Positions 15,918-26,745 of a stretch of DNA of 64,000 nt are shown here, in pieces. The stretch lies in NCBI GenBank assembly GCA_900540785.1, contig UQHF01000001.1, forward strand, positions 124,001 to 188,000. Reading direction: 5' to 3'. The notes under the pieces are model-generated. The model saw nothing but the letters and a program-made list of their open reading frames with translations, was not told the DNA's origin and did not search any database. This DNA comes from an uncultured Blautia sp. (lineage in GTDB: Bacteria > Bacillota > Clostridia > Lachnospirales > Lachnospiraceae). Each line of letters opens with the position of its first letter. The first letter of the stretch is position 1. Made by a program: the position numbers and the translations under genes.

Positions 15918-15965
15918 CAGAACCGCTCCGCCGACTGAAAGACCTCAGCCGGCGGAGCGGTTCTG
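15918..15965. terminator. Bidirectional terminator between convergent operons
   Basis: Fifteen-base arms (15918-15932 and 15951-15965) pair perfectly, flanked by AAAA and CTTT. It lies between the sigma-factor operon and the ATP synthase operon, which converge here. Confidence 0.85.
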
Positions 15966-15992
15966 CTTTATGATATTATATTTTCTCTTATC

Positions 15993-16397
15993 TTATTTTT
16001 CCTTTACCCGGAGACGTGCCATTGCACGGGCAAGAGCCATCTGGTTCACATGATATTCCTGTATGCTCTGCTTCTGGCGAAGCTGTTCTTCTGCCCTTTC
16101 CTTTGCCTCTCTCGCACGGTGGGCGTCAATCTCATCAGGTCTTTCTGCACTGAGACAGAAAATTTTGGCACGGTTATTGATCATCTCCACAAAACCGTTG
16201 CTCACAGCCAGAATATGCTCTGTTCCATTGTCCTCCTGAAAACGCAGCTCTCCCGGAACAATAGCAGCTACCATATTTTCATGCTGCGCCAGAAATGCCT
16301 GTTCTCCGTCAACTGCCGGAATGGTAAGGCTCTTTGCTCTCCCGGAAAACGCCAGCTTGTTGCTGGCATAGACCTGAAGGCTGAATGTATCCAACAT
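15993..16397 (-). CDS. atpC: ATP synthase epsilon subunit
   Basis: This 134-residue protein is the epsilon subunit of the F1 central stalk, which couples rotation to catalysis and restrains ATP hydrolysis. It has the N-terminal beta-sandwich (LQVYASNKLAFSGRAKSL, GEQAFLAQHENMVAAIVPG) and the C-terminal two-helix hairpin rich in Ala, Glu and Arg. It is last in the atp operon, 14 nt after atpD. Confidence 0.95.
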   Translation of the reverse strand: MLDTFSLQVYASNKLAFSGRAKSLTIPAVDGEQAFLAQHENMVAAIVPGELRFQEDNGTEHILAVSNGFVEMINNRAKIFCLSAERPDEIDAHRAREAKERAEEQLRQKQSIQEYHVNQMALARAMARLRVKEK

Positions 16398-16411
16398 AAG
16401 GCTTTCCCTCC

Positions 16412-18702
<2,291 letters not shown>

Positions 18703-18710
18703 ATTTACAC

Positions 18711-20219
18711 CTACCTGTTTTTATCTCTGAATTCTTCTGCCGCCTTTACGATTTTTTCTGCGAGTTCATCAGAGAGGAGCTTTTTCTCCTCAATCTCTCT
18801 TCCGATTTCCGGATATACATGGTCGAAATAGTCAAGCATCTCTCTCTGATATTTTTTAAGCTGCTTTTTCTCCACGTCCATCATTGTTCTGTTTGAAGCA
18901 GCGCAGAGAGTGATCACCTGCTCGTGAAGACTTAACGGACTGCACAGCGGCTGTTTCAAAAGCTCCATCAGACAGCTTCCGTATTTTAACTGCTGTGTTG
19001 TCGCCTCGTCCAGATCAGAACTGAACTGTGTGAAAATTTCCATCTCTCTGTACTGCGCCAGATCGATTCGAATGCTTCCCGCTGCTTTTTTCATTGCCTT
19101 TGTCTGGGCGGCACCACCCACTCGTGATACGGAAAGCCCTACGTTTACCGCCGGACGCATTCCGGAACAGAAAAGATCTGTCTCAAGGAAAATCTGTCCG
19201 TCTGTAATGGAAATTACATTTGTAGGAATGTAGGCAGATACATCTCCTGCCTGTGTCTCTATAATAGGAAGGGCTGTAATGGAACCGCCTCCCGCTTTTT
19301 CACTTAAACGGCTGGAACGCTCCAGCAGTCTGGAATGAAGATAGAAAACATCTCCCGGATATGCCTCACGCCCCGGTGAACGCTCCAGAAGAAGGGAAAG
19401 GGCACGATATGCCACAGCATGTTTGCTCAGATCATCATATACGATCAGCACATCTTTGCCTTTGTACATAAAGTATTCTGCAAGAGCTGTTCCCGCATAT
19501 GGAACAATATACTGTAAAGGCGCACAATCACTTGCTGTTGAAGTAAATACAGTTGTGTATTCCAGCGCGCCGCTTTTTTCCAGAGTGGAAACAATTTTTG
19601 CAACGGTAGATGCCTTCTGACCGATTGCCACATAAATACAAATTACATCTTTTCCCTTCTGATTTAAAATCGTATCAATAGCGATTGAGGTTTTACCTGT
19701 CTGTCTGTCACCGATGATAAGCTCTCTCTGACCTCTTCCGATCGGAAACATGGAGTCAATGGAGAGGATACCAGTCTCAAGGGGAACGCTGACCGATTTT
19801 CTGTCAATAATTCCAGGCGCCGGATTTTCCACCGGGCGATATTCCTCTGCCTTGATTTCTCCTTTTCCATCTACAGGCGCGCCAAGTGCATTTACAATTC
19901 TTCCGATAAATGCCTCTCCAACAGGAACGCCTGCCTGTTTCTGTGTTCTCGATACCTTTGTTCCCTCACGGATTCCCGTATCTTTTCCGAAAAGAATACA
20001 GCCCATGCTGTTGGAACGAATATCCTGTACCATTCCCTTCAGACCATTTTCAAATGTGACAACCTCTCCGTACATGGCATGATCAATGCCGTACACTGTC
20101 GCAATCCCATCTCCCACGGAGATGACTGTGCCCACTTCCTGGTCTTTGCTGATTTCATCGTAATTTTCTATTTCTTCCTTTAAGATTGAAATAATCTCAT
20201 CTGGATTTACTGCACTCAA
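18711..20219 (-). CDS. atpA: ATP synthase alpha subunit, TTG start
   Basis: The 502-residue non-catalytic nucleotide-binding subunit has the Walker A loop [10 protein letters not shown], the segment [11 protein letters not shown], and the family signature [17 protein letters not shown]. The TTG at 20219 is chosen because GGAGGT lies 7 nt upstream and because the protein then begins [14 protein letters not shown], the usual start. The longer frame would add 20 residues inside atpH. It lies 5 nt after atpH. Confidence 0.97.
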   Translation of the reverse strand: MSAVNPDEIISILKEEIENYDEISKDQEVGTVISVGDGIATVYGIDHAMYGEVVTFENGLKGMVQDIRSNSMGCILFGKDTGIREGTKVSRTQKQAGVPVGEAFIGRIVNALGAPVDGKGEIKAEEYRPVENPAPGIIDRKSVSVPLETGILSIDSMFPIGRGQRELIIGDRQTGKTSIAIDTILNQKGKDVICIYVAIGQKASTVAKIVSTLEKSGALEYTTVFTSTASDCAPLQYIVPYAGTALAEYFMYKGKDVLIVYDDLSKHAVAYRALSLLLERSPGREAYPGDVFYLHSRLLERSSRLSEKAGGGSITALPIIETQAGDVSAYIPTNVISITDGQIFLETDLFCSGMRPAVNVGLSVSRVGGAAQTKAMKKAAGSIRIDLAQYREMEIFTQFSSDLDEATTQQLKYGSCLMELLKQPLCSPLSLHEQVITLCAASNRTMMDVEKKQLKKYQREMLDYFDHVYPEIGREIEEKKLLSDELAEKIVKAAEEFRDKNR

Positions 20220-20224
20220 ACTTT

Positions 20225-20728
20225 TCACCTCCGGGTTAATTTTTGTTTCAGATTCCGGTATCTCCCCAGGAGACTCCAATCAAATTCCCTGCCTCCTGCC
20301 TGTAAAACAAAACCGCCAATAAGGTCTTTCTTTTCTATGAGAATCAGCTGCACCTCATCAGCGGAAAATTCTCCGGCGAGAAATTTTCGGATTCCCGCCT
20401 TTTGTTCCTCTCCCGGCTCTGTCACATAATACAGCACTGCTTTCAAAATGTTTTTCTTCTTCAGGCTGTAGCTTTTATAAACTTCTATGATTTCTTCTAT
20501 TTTATCTATTTTGTGGTGTCTGCACACCACCTTTAAAAAGTTCTGTATTTCCCCGGGAAAAATCCGGCTGATCACGCGTTCCTTTTGAGAAAAAGGAACA
20601 ACCGGATTTTCAAGAAGCTCTTTTACCTTCGGAACACTTTTAAAGATTTCCTTCGTATCCCTCACTGCTTCTTCGGAAATACCAAGCTCATATAATACTT
20701 CTGCGTAATTATTGGTCGTTTCTGTCAT
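20225..20728 (-). CDS. atpH: ATP synthase delta subunit
   Basis: This 167-residue protein joins the F1 head to the peripheral stalk. It has the N-terminal helical bundle ([27 protein letters not shown]) and the C-terminal [22 protein letters not shown] segment. The ATG at 20728 is preferred to a GTG at 20737, which lies within the ribosome site. It overlaps atpF by 20 nt. Confidence 0.95.
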   Translation of the reverse strand: MTETTNNYAEVLYELGISEEAVRDTKEIFKSVPKVKELLENPVVPFSQKERVISRIFPGEIQNFLKVVCRHHKIDKIEEIIEVYKSYSLKKKNILKAVLYYVTEPGEEQKAGIRKFLAGEFSADEVQLILIEKKDLIGGFVLQAGGREFDWSLLGRYRNLKQKLTRR

Positions 20729-21218
20729 GGGATTCACCTGCTTCTTTTATAAACTGGTCATACAGGAGCAAATCCTGTTCTCTTCCGCTTTTTTCTCCCA
20801 TGATTTTTGCAGCAGCATTCATGGCAAGCTCTGCAACCCGGCCTTCCATCTCTCTCATGGCATTGTCCTGCTCTGCCTGAATATCCGCTCTTGCTTTCTC
20901 AAGGATCGCATCTGCTTCTTTTCCGGCATTTTTTACAATCTGTTCTGCCTGCTGCTTTGCCTCTCCTTTTGCCGCGTCCACAATACGGAAAGATTCCTCT
21001 TTTGCAGATTTAAGAGAAGCTTCGTACTGGTTTTTTATTGTCTCTGCAGCCTCTTCTTTTTCTCTGGCGCTTGCAAACTGCTGATCGATCATGGCTTTTC
21101 TCTGTTCCATTACATTGAGAATCGGACCAAAGAGAAATTTTTTCATTAGGAGATAAAAAACAACCAGGTTTAAAATTACAAAGACAAGGTTAATATTTAT
21201 TTCAATCACCTGGTCCAC
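20709..21218 (-). CDS. atpF: ATP synthase b subunit
   Basis: The 169-residue peripheral-stalk protein has one N-terminal membrane helix (INLVFVILNLVVFYLLMKKF) and a long charged helix, rich in Ala, Glu and Lys, that dimerises and reaches F1. The conserved GPI..V...R..I joint follows the membrane helix. It is 24 nt after atpE. Confidence 0.95.
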   Translation of the reverse strand: MDQVIEININLVFVILNLVVFYLLMKKFLFGPILNVMEQRKAMIDQQFASAREKEEAAETIKNQYEASLKSAKEESFRIVDAAKGEAKQQAEQIVKNAGKEADAILEKARADIQAEQDNAMREMEGRVAELAMNAAAKIMGEKSGREQDLLLYDQFIKEAGESHDRNDQ

Positions 21219-21242
21219 CCGCCTTTCTTCTGTCTGTATTCT

Positions 21243-21467
21243 TTATCCCAGCATAATGATGATTAAAAGGCCGATTACGAAACCGTAAATAGCTGTTGCC
21301 TCTGCAAGAGCACATCCAAGAAGAAGTGTTTTACTGATCTTGCTCTCTGCCTCAGGCTGTCTTGCAATAGCTTCTACTGCTTTTGATGTTGCGATACCAA
21401 TACCGATTCCTGCTCCAATACCTGTTAAAACTGCAATAGCTGCTCCGATTGCGATTAAACTTGTCAT
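21243..21467 (-). CDS. atpE: ATP synthase c subunit (ring protein)
   Basis: This 74-residue protein has two glycine-rich and hydrophobic membrane helices joined by the polar loop ARQPEA. The ion-binding Glu lies in [10 protein letters not shown] of helix 2. In known sodium-translocating rings a Gln in helix 1 and a Ser after the Glu bind sodium; here the equivalent positions are Ile and Ala, which favours proton coupling (inference from family knowledge). Confidence 0.96.
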   Translation of the reverse strand: MTSLIAIGAAIAVLTGIGAGIGIGIATSKAVEAIARQPEAESKISKTLLLGCALAEATAIYGFVIGLLIIIMLG

Positions 21468-21522
21468 AACTTTTATCCTCCTGATCTGTAAAATAAATTT
21501 TGGAAATAAATCTTCTTTCGTC

Positions 21523-22185
21523 TTACTCTATGGCTTCCTTCACAAAGAGAGAAGTCAGAAATACAAATACGTACGCCTGTATAAATCCATCAAAAATATC
21601 AAAATACAGACTGAACGGAACCGGCAGAAACGCCGGACATATGAATTCCAGTAATTTCATAACAACAAAACTTCCCAGGACATTACCAAAAAGACGCATA
21701 CAAAGTGATGTAGGCCGAATGGCAATCTCAAGGATATTAATAGGAAGCATAACAGGCGTAGGCTCTGCAAAGCTTTTTAAGAAGCCCTTTCCTCCCTTTT
21801 TATGAAATCCTGCGTATTCAATGAGTGCAATACTCATAAGCGCCAGCGCAATGGTCACATTCAAATCCTTTGTCGGAGGTGTAAAACCAAATATACCGGC
21901 GATATTTGCAACTCCTATGTAAATCACAACAGACATCAGGTAGGGGATATAACGCTTCCCTTCCTCTCCCAGAATGCCTTCAAAAAAATCCTGGAGAAAA
22001 CCGACACCGGCTTCCAGGAGGAGCTGTTTTTTACCGGGATTTTCCACACTTAAATTCCTTACAAGAAAGATGGAAATCACTACCAGAACTGCCATGATGA
22101 TCCATGTGACTACCACAGACTCTGAAACTGGTATCCCTCCGAAAAGCGGAATGGTAAAAACCGTTTTGCACTGAAGCTCTTCCAT
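21523..22185 (-). CDS. atpB: ATP synthase a subunit, start uncertain
   Basis: The a subunit forms the ion half-channels beside the c ring. The conserved helix with its essential Arg is [13 protein letters not shown], preceded by AIRPTSLC, and the final helix ([19 protein letters not shown]) carries the conserved Gln. The ATG at 22185 gives 220 residues beginning [13 protein letters not shown] but has only a weak GGAA nearby. A strong AAAGGAGG lies 31 nt upstream of it, and the codon 7 nt after that site, in frame, is ACG (22207-22209), giving 228 residues. Either this ACG is used or the ATG is reached without its own ribosome site. It heads the atp operon. Confidence 0.93.
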   Translation of the reverse strand: MEELQCKTVFTIPLFGGIPVSESVVVTWIIMAVLVVISIFLVRNLSVENPGKKQLLLEAGVGFLQDFFEGILGEEGKRYIPYLMSVVIYIGVANIAGIFGFTPPTKDLNVTIALALMSIALIEYAGFHKKGGKGFLKSFAEPTPVMLPINILEIAIRPTSLCMRLFGNVLGSFVVMKLLEFICPAFLPVPFSLYFDIFDGFIQAYVFVFLTSLFVKEAIE

Positions 22186-22276
22186 TAATGTTTCCGATAA
22201 ATTACCCGTTTGTCTTCCTCCTTTCGCATAAATCGCTTTTACAGTTGTTTGCGCAACACCTAAAATAGCTTTTTTT

Positions 22277-22304
22277 ATTTTACTCTGCAATACGAGAAAG
22301 TCAA
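22277..22304 (-). promoter_or_regulatory. Probable promoter of the atp operon
   Basis: On the minus strand TTGACT (22299-22304) and TAAAAT (22277-22282) are separated by 16 bp, about 90 bp before the atpB ATG. Confidence 0.6.
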
Positions 22305-22321
22305 TACTTTTTTTAACTAAC

Positions 22322-22353
22322 ATGCACAAAAACACGAGTGTATTTTTGTGCAT
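22322..22353. terminator. Hairpin between birA and the atp promoter
   Basis: A perfect 11-bp inverted repeat (ATGCACAAAAA at 22322-22332, its complement at 22343-22353, 10-nt loop with an inner CAC/GTG) follows the birA stop. It may terminate birA, though the U tract after it is poor, or it may be an operator for atp. Confidence 0.5.
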
Positions 22354-22368
22354 AATGTATAGGTTTCG

Positions 22369-23346
22369 TTACTTTTTTTGTAATGAAAGAGAGACTTCTC
22401 CGTAGGAAAGCGCCCGTTTTTCCCCGTTTTTTTCCCGGATCAGAAGCCTTCCGTCACTGCATATTTTTTCAGCATAGGCTTCCCGTTTTTTATTTTTTTC
22501 ACAGATCAGAATTTTGTTTCCCGGAATAAAATTCCGCTCTATATAAATTTTTGAAATTTCATTCTTTTCTGCCTCTTCCATGAGACAGTTTACAATTTCT
22601 CCTATCAGAAGATTTCTGTCCGCTTCCCTGGCCTCTTCCTTTCCGGAGTAAATTCCCCCGGCTATCCCCACAAGTCCCTCCGGAAGCGTTTCTTTTTCCA
22701 CATAAAGGTTCAGACCTATCCCCACAACTGCAAATTCAATATCTCCGCTTTCAAAATCTGTCACTGCCTCCGTGAGAATGCCACCCACCTTTTTTCCCTG
22801 AAAGTACAGATCATTTACCCATTTGATCTCAAGGGAAATCCCGCAAATTTTTTCCACTGCCCTGTACACTGCCACTGCTGCAGAGGTAGTAAGGAACAGG
22901 CTGTCAGAGAGCTTCCCCTCCGGTCTTAATACCACGCTCATATAAATCCCGCTTTTTTCCGGAGAATAAAAATATCGTCCCCTTCTTCCTCTTCCCGCAT
23001 TCTGGCTTTCAGCTGCCACAAGGCTGCCGGCAGGAGCATTTTCTTCCAGAGCAGCCCGTTTTGCCTCCTGATTGGTGGAAGCCACTTCCCGGCATACCCG
23101 AACAGAACCTGTTTTATTTTTTAAGTGCAGCCGGATCGCCTCCTGAGAAAGAACATTGGAATCAGGAGAGAGCGCGTATCCCCTGTTTGAACCGGCATCA
23201 ATGGAATATCCCTCTTCCCTTAGAGATTTTACCGCCTTCCACACAGCAGCTCTTGTACAGCCCAGTTCTTCTGCCAGAGATTCACCGGACAGAACCTGAC
23301 CTTTTTTTCTTTCCAAAATTTCCAAAAGCCTTGATTTTACTGTCAT
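22369..23346 (-). CDS. birA: Biotin-protein ligase and biotin repressor BirA
   Basis: This 325-residue bifunctional protein has an N-terminal helix-turn-helix (LAEELGCTRAAVWKAVKSLR) and a biotin ligase domain with the GRGRRGRYFYSP biotinyl-AMP loop, IKWVNDLYF and KVGGILTE motifs. It attaches biotin to proteins such as AccB, encoded in this window, and represses biotin genes when biotin is plentiful. Its ATG overlaps the WYL regulator stop by four bases. Confidence 0.95.
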   Translation of the reverse strand: MTVKSRLLEILERKKGQVLSGESLAEELGCTRAAVWKAVKSLREEGYSIDAGSNRGYALSPDSNVLSQEAIRLHLKNKTGSVRVCREVASTNQEAKRAALEENAPAGSLVAAESQNAGRGRRGRYFYSPEKSGIYMSVVLRPEGKLSDSLFLTTSAAVAVYRAVEKICGISLEIKWVNDLYFQGKKVGGILTEAVTDFESGDIEFAVVGIGLNLYVEKETLPEGLVGIAGGIYSGKEEAREADRNLLIGEIVNCLMEEAEKNEISKIYIERNFIPGNKILICEKNKKREAYAEKICSDGRLLIREKNGEKRALSYGEVSLSLQKK

Positions 23347-24332
23347 CTGTTATAATTCCCCAACGCCTTCCTCAAAAACTTTTTATATTCTGTAAGAACT
23401 TCCTCCGGTCCCACAATCTTTATTCCTGTTCCTGCACCTGCAAGCCAGCCGAAAAACTCTCTGTCTGCCGGAACTTTCACACGTACAGTAAACGATTTCT
23501 CACCTGTTTCTGTAATTGCAAGTCCCTCTCCAAAGGTATCTACTGCTTTTCCAAGAAGACGATTTTCGAATTCCAGGTATACTTCTTCTTCCTTTCCACA
23601 GAAAACACCGCCAAACGCAACAGACGCAAAGTCAGCCACATCTACATCTGCGAAAAAATCATGACCTGCCCGTTTCTGCTCCGTCTCTATCATCACATCA
23701 CGCATTCTGTCAAGACGGCAGTTTTTCACGACCCCGCTCTTTCCGTCTATGGCGATCATGTAATAATACTCATCTCTGTGAAGAATTCCCCAGGGACTTA
23801 AGGTAAGACGCTCCCCTTTTGTTTTCAGCTTCCCTTCCTCTGTCAGAACCCAGTCATAACAGAGAAAACTGATCTCACAGTCCTCGTCCATTGCACGGTA
23901 AACCGCATTCATACTCTGATAAAGGTCATCTCTTCCTCTGCTTCCTGACGCCATCACCTGACGGTTTATCTCCTCTTCCTTATAGGTACTTGTAAGATTC
24001 CCAATTTTCTTAATGAGCGCTTCCCGCCTTCTTTTTGTAAGAATCCCGGACGACTGGACCATATCCATAAGAGCCCTCACTTCCTCCGGATAAAAATCCC
24101 TGTTTCTTAAGTAATACAGAGGTTCTTTCCCTTCTGCATCAGCTATGTCAAATCCGTATTCCCGAAGAACTTCCACATCTTTTTTTAAATTTTTCTCCTC
24201 TTCCATAATTCCCCGCTCTTTTAAATAAGCTGCCATGCCACGAAGTCCTGCCGGGTGCTCTTCATCTGTTTTCTTCTGAAACAGCTGAGCCAGATATAAA
24301 ATTTTCAGTTCCTGACGGAATTCATCTCCCAT
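23343..24332 (-). CDS. WYL-domain transcription regulator
   Basis: This 329-residue protein has a winged-helix start (ILYLAQLFQK, GMAAYLKERG, LKKDVEVLREYGFDI) and a WYL region (CYDWVLTEEGK, LSPWGILHRDEYYYMIA, VKNCRLDRM) followed by a C-terminal extension. WYL domains bind small molecules or nucleic acid and often control DNA damage or defence genes. The ATG at 24332 is taken because GGAG lies 7 nt upstream; an ATG at 24338 is too close to it. It is coupled to birA by a 4-nt overlap. Its target is unknown. Confidence 0.85.
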   Translation of the reverse strand: MGDEFRQELKILYLAQLFQKKTDEEHPAGLRGMAAYLKERGIMEEEKNLKKDVEVLREYGFDIADAEGKEPLYYLRNRDFYPEEVRALMDMVQSSGILTKRRREALIKKIGNLTSTYKEEEINRQVMASGSRGRDDLYQSMNAVYRAMDEDCEISFLCYDWVLTEEGKLKTKGERLTLSPWGILHRDEYYYMIAIDGKSGVVKNCRLDRMRDVMIETEQKRAGHDFFADVDVADFASVAFGGVFCGKEEEVYLEFENRLLGKAVDTFGEGLAITETGEKSFTVRVKVPADREFFGWLAGAGTGIKIVGPEEVLTEYKKFLRKALGNYNR

Positions 24333-24345
24333 ACTCATTCTCCTG

Positions 24346-24540
24346 TTATTGATCTGTTAATATTGCTACTACTGCAAAATATAATACCACAAAAGCCAGA
24401 ATCAGAGCAATCACATCTACGCTCCTGAAATCAATATTCAGTATCATTCCTCCTGCTATCATAATTTCCACAGTAACTGCAATTCCCATAATCATTGCCA
24501 TAGACGGTGATAATTTTTCTCCTTTTTTCGACTTCCACAT
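24346..24540 (-). CDS. Small two-span membrane protein
   Basis: The 64-residue product begins MWKSKKGEKLSPSM and has two hydrophobic segments (about 16-34 and 42-62). The ATG at 24540 follows GGAGAAAGGGAG; a longer frame upstream lacks a ribosome site. It precedes the WYL regulator gene by 13 nt and may be cotranscribed with it and birA. I do not recognise a family. Confidence 0.6.
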   Translation of the reverse strand: MWKSKKGEKLSPSMAMIMGIAVTVEIMIAGGMILNIDFRSVDVIALILAFVVLYFAVVAILTDQ

Positions 24541-24694
24541 AGCTTTCTCCCTTTCTCCAAACGTATTTTCCGAACTTATTTTCCAAACATACATTCTTTC
24601 TCTGTTGTGCTTATGATTATATCACTATTTTTACGAAATGGAAGAGTATTTTTCTATTTTCCGAACATTTATTTGTTTTTCATTGAAAAGCACT

Positions 24695-24724
24695 AAAAAA
24701 AGAAGCCAAAAAGCTTCTTTTTTT
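24695..24724 (-). terminator. Terminator of the LrgAB operon
   Basis: AGAAGC (24701-24706) pairs with GCTTCT (24713-24718), extended by flanking A and T runs. On the minus strand the stem is followed by TTTTTTT, so it ends the seven-gene operon; a T tract also follows on the plus strand. Confidence 0.75.
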
Positions 24725-24754
24725 ATATGTTATGTTCAATTTTTTCAAAAATCC

Positions 24755-25447
24755 TCAGGCAAGACCTGCAAATACAGAGGCTGCGATCACAGTGAGAAGA
24801 CCTGCCACTGCAATGGCAAGGCTGCTCATGGCGCCTTCCACCTCTCCAAGCTCCATCGCCTTCGCTGTTCCGATCGCATGAGCCGATGTTCCAAGAGCAA
24901 GTCCTTTTGCCACAGGCTCCTCTATTTTCGCAATTTTATATACCGCATCTGCAATCACATTTCCCAGCACGCCTGTAATAATGATCACTGCCACAGTAAT
25001 CGTCACAATTCCGCCCAGCTCCTCGGAAACCCCCATTCCGATTGCCGTTGTAATGGATTTCGGCAAAAGTGTTACGTACTCCTCATGAGAAAGTCCGAAC
25101 ATCTTTGCCAGAAGAAGAACACTTACAAGGCTTGCCAGAACTCCGGAGAGGATTCCTGCTGCAATCGCCTTTATATTCTTTTTCAGAAGATGAAGCTGCT
25201 GATAAAGAGGCACTGCAAGACACACTGTCGCAGGAGTCAGAAGATAGCTTATGTATTTTCCCCCTTCTTCGTAGCTCTCATAATCAACGCCCAGAACCAT
25301 CAGCACGCCCATCACACAGAAAATAGAGATTAAAAGCGGATTAAAAATGGCAAGCTTAAATTTCCGCTTCATAAGAAGACCGATCTCATATGCCCCCAGA
25401 CTTACAAACGCCCCGAAAAACACGGAGTTTTCAATAAATTCTATCAT
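24755..25447 (-). CDS. lrgB: LrgB/CidB family membrane protein
   Basis: The 230-residue protein has many hydrophobic helices and the family's conserved segments ALVPKSITTAIG-like (here LLPKSITTAIGMGVSEELGG) and GTSAHAIGTAKAMELGE. LrgB works with LrgA; the pair was first linked to murein hydrolase control and autolysis, and relatives in Bacillus act as pyruvate transporters. The start overlaps lrgA by 17 nt. It is the last gene of the operon, before a terminator. Confidence 0.92.
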   Translation of the reverse strand: MIEFIENSVFFGAFVSLGAYEIGLLMKRKFKLAIFNPLLISIFCVMGVLMVLGVDYESYEEGGKYISYLLTPATVCLAVPLYQQLHLLKKNIKAIAAGILSGVLASLVSVLLLAKMFGLSHEEYVTLLPKSITTAIGMGVSEELGGIVTITVAVIIITGVLGNVIADAVYKIAKIEEPVAKGLALGTSAHAIGTAKAMELGEVEGAMSSLAIAVAGLLTVIAASVFAGLA

Positions 25448-25802
25448 TTGTCTTCCGCCTTCCTCTTCGTATCACAAACTGAGTCACATGGCCGGTTACT
25501 ACCATTACGATCACAGTTGTGACAACGGTGATAACGGCAACAGGAAACCACACGGGCTTTAACGCGCCCCATGCGGTCAGAAGTCCCACGCCTGCCGGAA
25601 TGAACATAACCGGCATGATCTCAATCAAAAACTCTGCTGCTTCTTTTACCTGTTCCAGCTTTAAGACACCGGACATCAAAGCCCCAAGCATGAGCACAAG
25701 CCCATAAACGCTTGCAGGCACAGGAAGAGGGAGAAGTGCATGAAGTACCTCTCCCAGCGTGGATAACAGCAGAATGATTCCAAACTGTCTTACATATTTC
25801 AC
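25431..25802 (-). CDS. lrgA: LrgA/CidA family holin-like membrane protein
   Basis: This 123-residue, four-helix protein shows the LrgA pattern: an N-terminal helix, then LPLPVPASVYGLVLMLGAL, EFLIEIMPVMFIPAGVGL, and a basic C-terminus. It would pair with LrgB in the membrane, for control of autolysis or for transport of small organic acids. Its ATG overlaps the stop of the upstream gene by 4 nt, and its end overlaps lrgB by 17 nt. Confidence 0.92.
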   Translation of the reverse strand: MKYVRQFGIILLLSTLGEVLHALLPLPVPASVYGLVLMLGALMSGVLKLEQVKEAAEFLIEIMPVMFIPAGVGLLTAWGALKPVWFPVAVITVVTTVIVMVVTGHVTQFVIRRGRRKTNDRIY

Positions 25803-26248
25803 TTTAATGCCTCCTGTATTATTTTTTCGTATTCGTCTGCTTCCTCAAGAGATGCTCTTCGCACCCGCTTCATTTTTGTCACGCCCGGATACTGTCCCGG
25901 CATGGAATACGTCATTCTTCCATCTCCGTAAATTTTTACCACGTCACCGATCTCCAGCACGTCTCCCTCTACGAGAACGCCTTTTTTATTATAAATTCCT
26001 TCTTCCGGGATTTCCGCGGTAAAAATTGTTTTTGTCTCTGTGTCAACAAAGACCGGCTGTTTCAGAAGATCGCCCATTACCATATAAATGGCGACAATGG
26101 CTTCCTCCTCCGCCTTTTTCTCCTCTTCCTTTACAAGCTCCGCCTGCTTTGCAACGGTGTTCCAGAAAAAGAAGCCGATCGTACAGAATACCACAATAAG
26201 AATGGTCATTCCGATTATCATTTTCCAGTCTCTTTCTTTTTTCTTCAT
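25799..26248 (-). CDS. Membrane-anchored protein, unknown function
   Basis: The 149-residue protein has one N-terminal membrane helix (residues 10-29), a short charged coiled coil (LVKEEEKKAEEEA), and an extracellular beta-rich domain with DVVKIYGDGRMTYSMPGQYP. The pattern recalls OB-like domains of secreted Bacillus/Clostridia proteins such as DUF3221, but this is a weak match by eye. It starts 12 nt after the phosphodiesterase gene and is coupled to lrgA by ATGA, so a role near the LrgAB complex at the cell surface is plausible. Confidence 0.6.
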   Translation of the reverse strand: MKKKERDWKMIIGMTILIVVFCTIGFFFWNTVAKQAELVKEEEKKAEEEAIVAIYMVMGDLLKQPVFVDTETKTIFTAEIPEEGIYNKKGVLVEGDVLEIGDVVKIYGDGRMTYSMPGQYPGVTKMKRVRRASLEEADEYEKIIQEALK

Positions 26249-26260
26249 ATTTTTCCTCTT

Positions 26261-26716
26261 TTACTGTGCGATCACTTTCTTTTGAAACTGATATTTTTCT
26301 CCGTCTACTTCCATGAGAATCATGGTAATTTCCTGGTCAAAACGCCGGGGACCACAGCTTCCCGGATTGATCCAGAGACGGCCGTCAATTTCTTTTTCGA
26401 AGTATTTATGGGTATGTCCGAAAATCACAATATCTGTATCTCCAAGATCCCATGCTGCGTCCTTTTTGTTGTGGACCATAAAAAAGTTTACGCCTTCCAC
26501 CTTGAATTTCAAAGTCCTGGCAAGCCCTTCCGCCCAGTCCTTATCATTATTTCCCCGTACTGCATAAAGATTTCCCATTTTTCCGAGAGTATCCAGTATT
26601 TCCGGTTTGTTTATATCTCCTCCATGAAAAATGCAGTCACAATCCTTTAATATTTCCAGAACCTCCGGCCGCAAAAGGCCATGCGTATCTGAAATAATCC
26701 CTATCTTTTTTGCCAT
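26261..26716 (-). CDS. YfcE/MJ0936-like metallophosphodiesterase
   Basis: The 151-residue protein has all five metal motifs of the calcineurin-like fold in compact form: GIISDTHG, FHGGDI, GNND, the lone His in MVHNKK, and FGHTHK. Such enzymes hydrolyse phosphodiesters, including small nucleotides. The RBS AAAGGA precedes the ATG. It lies 29 nt after the EndoQ gene in the same operon; its natural substrate is not known. Confidence 0.88.
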   Translation of the reverse strand: MAKKIGIISDTHGLLRPEVLEILKDCDCIFHGGDINKPEILDTLGKMGNLYAVRGNNDKDWAEGLARTLKFKVEGVNFFMVHNKKDAAWDLGDTDIVIFGHTHKYFEKEIDGRLWINPGSCGPRRFDQEITMILMEVDGEKYQFQKKVIAQ

Positions 26717-26745
26717 ATTCTTCCTTTCTTCTTTCTCAGAGCGAC

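Noticed and set aside
21243..21467. Sodium-type ATP synthase
   Set aside because: The Gln and Ser that bind sodium in known rings are replaced by Ile and Ala.
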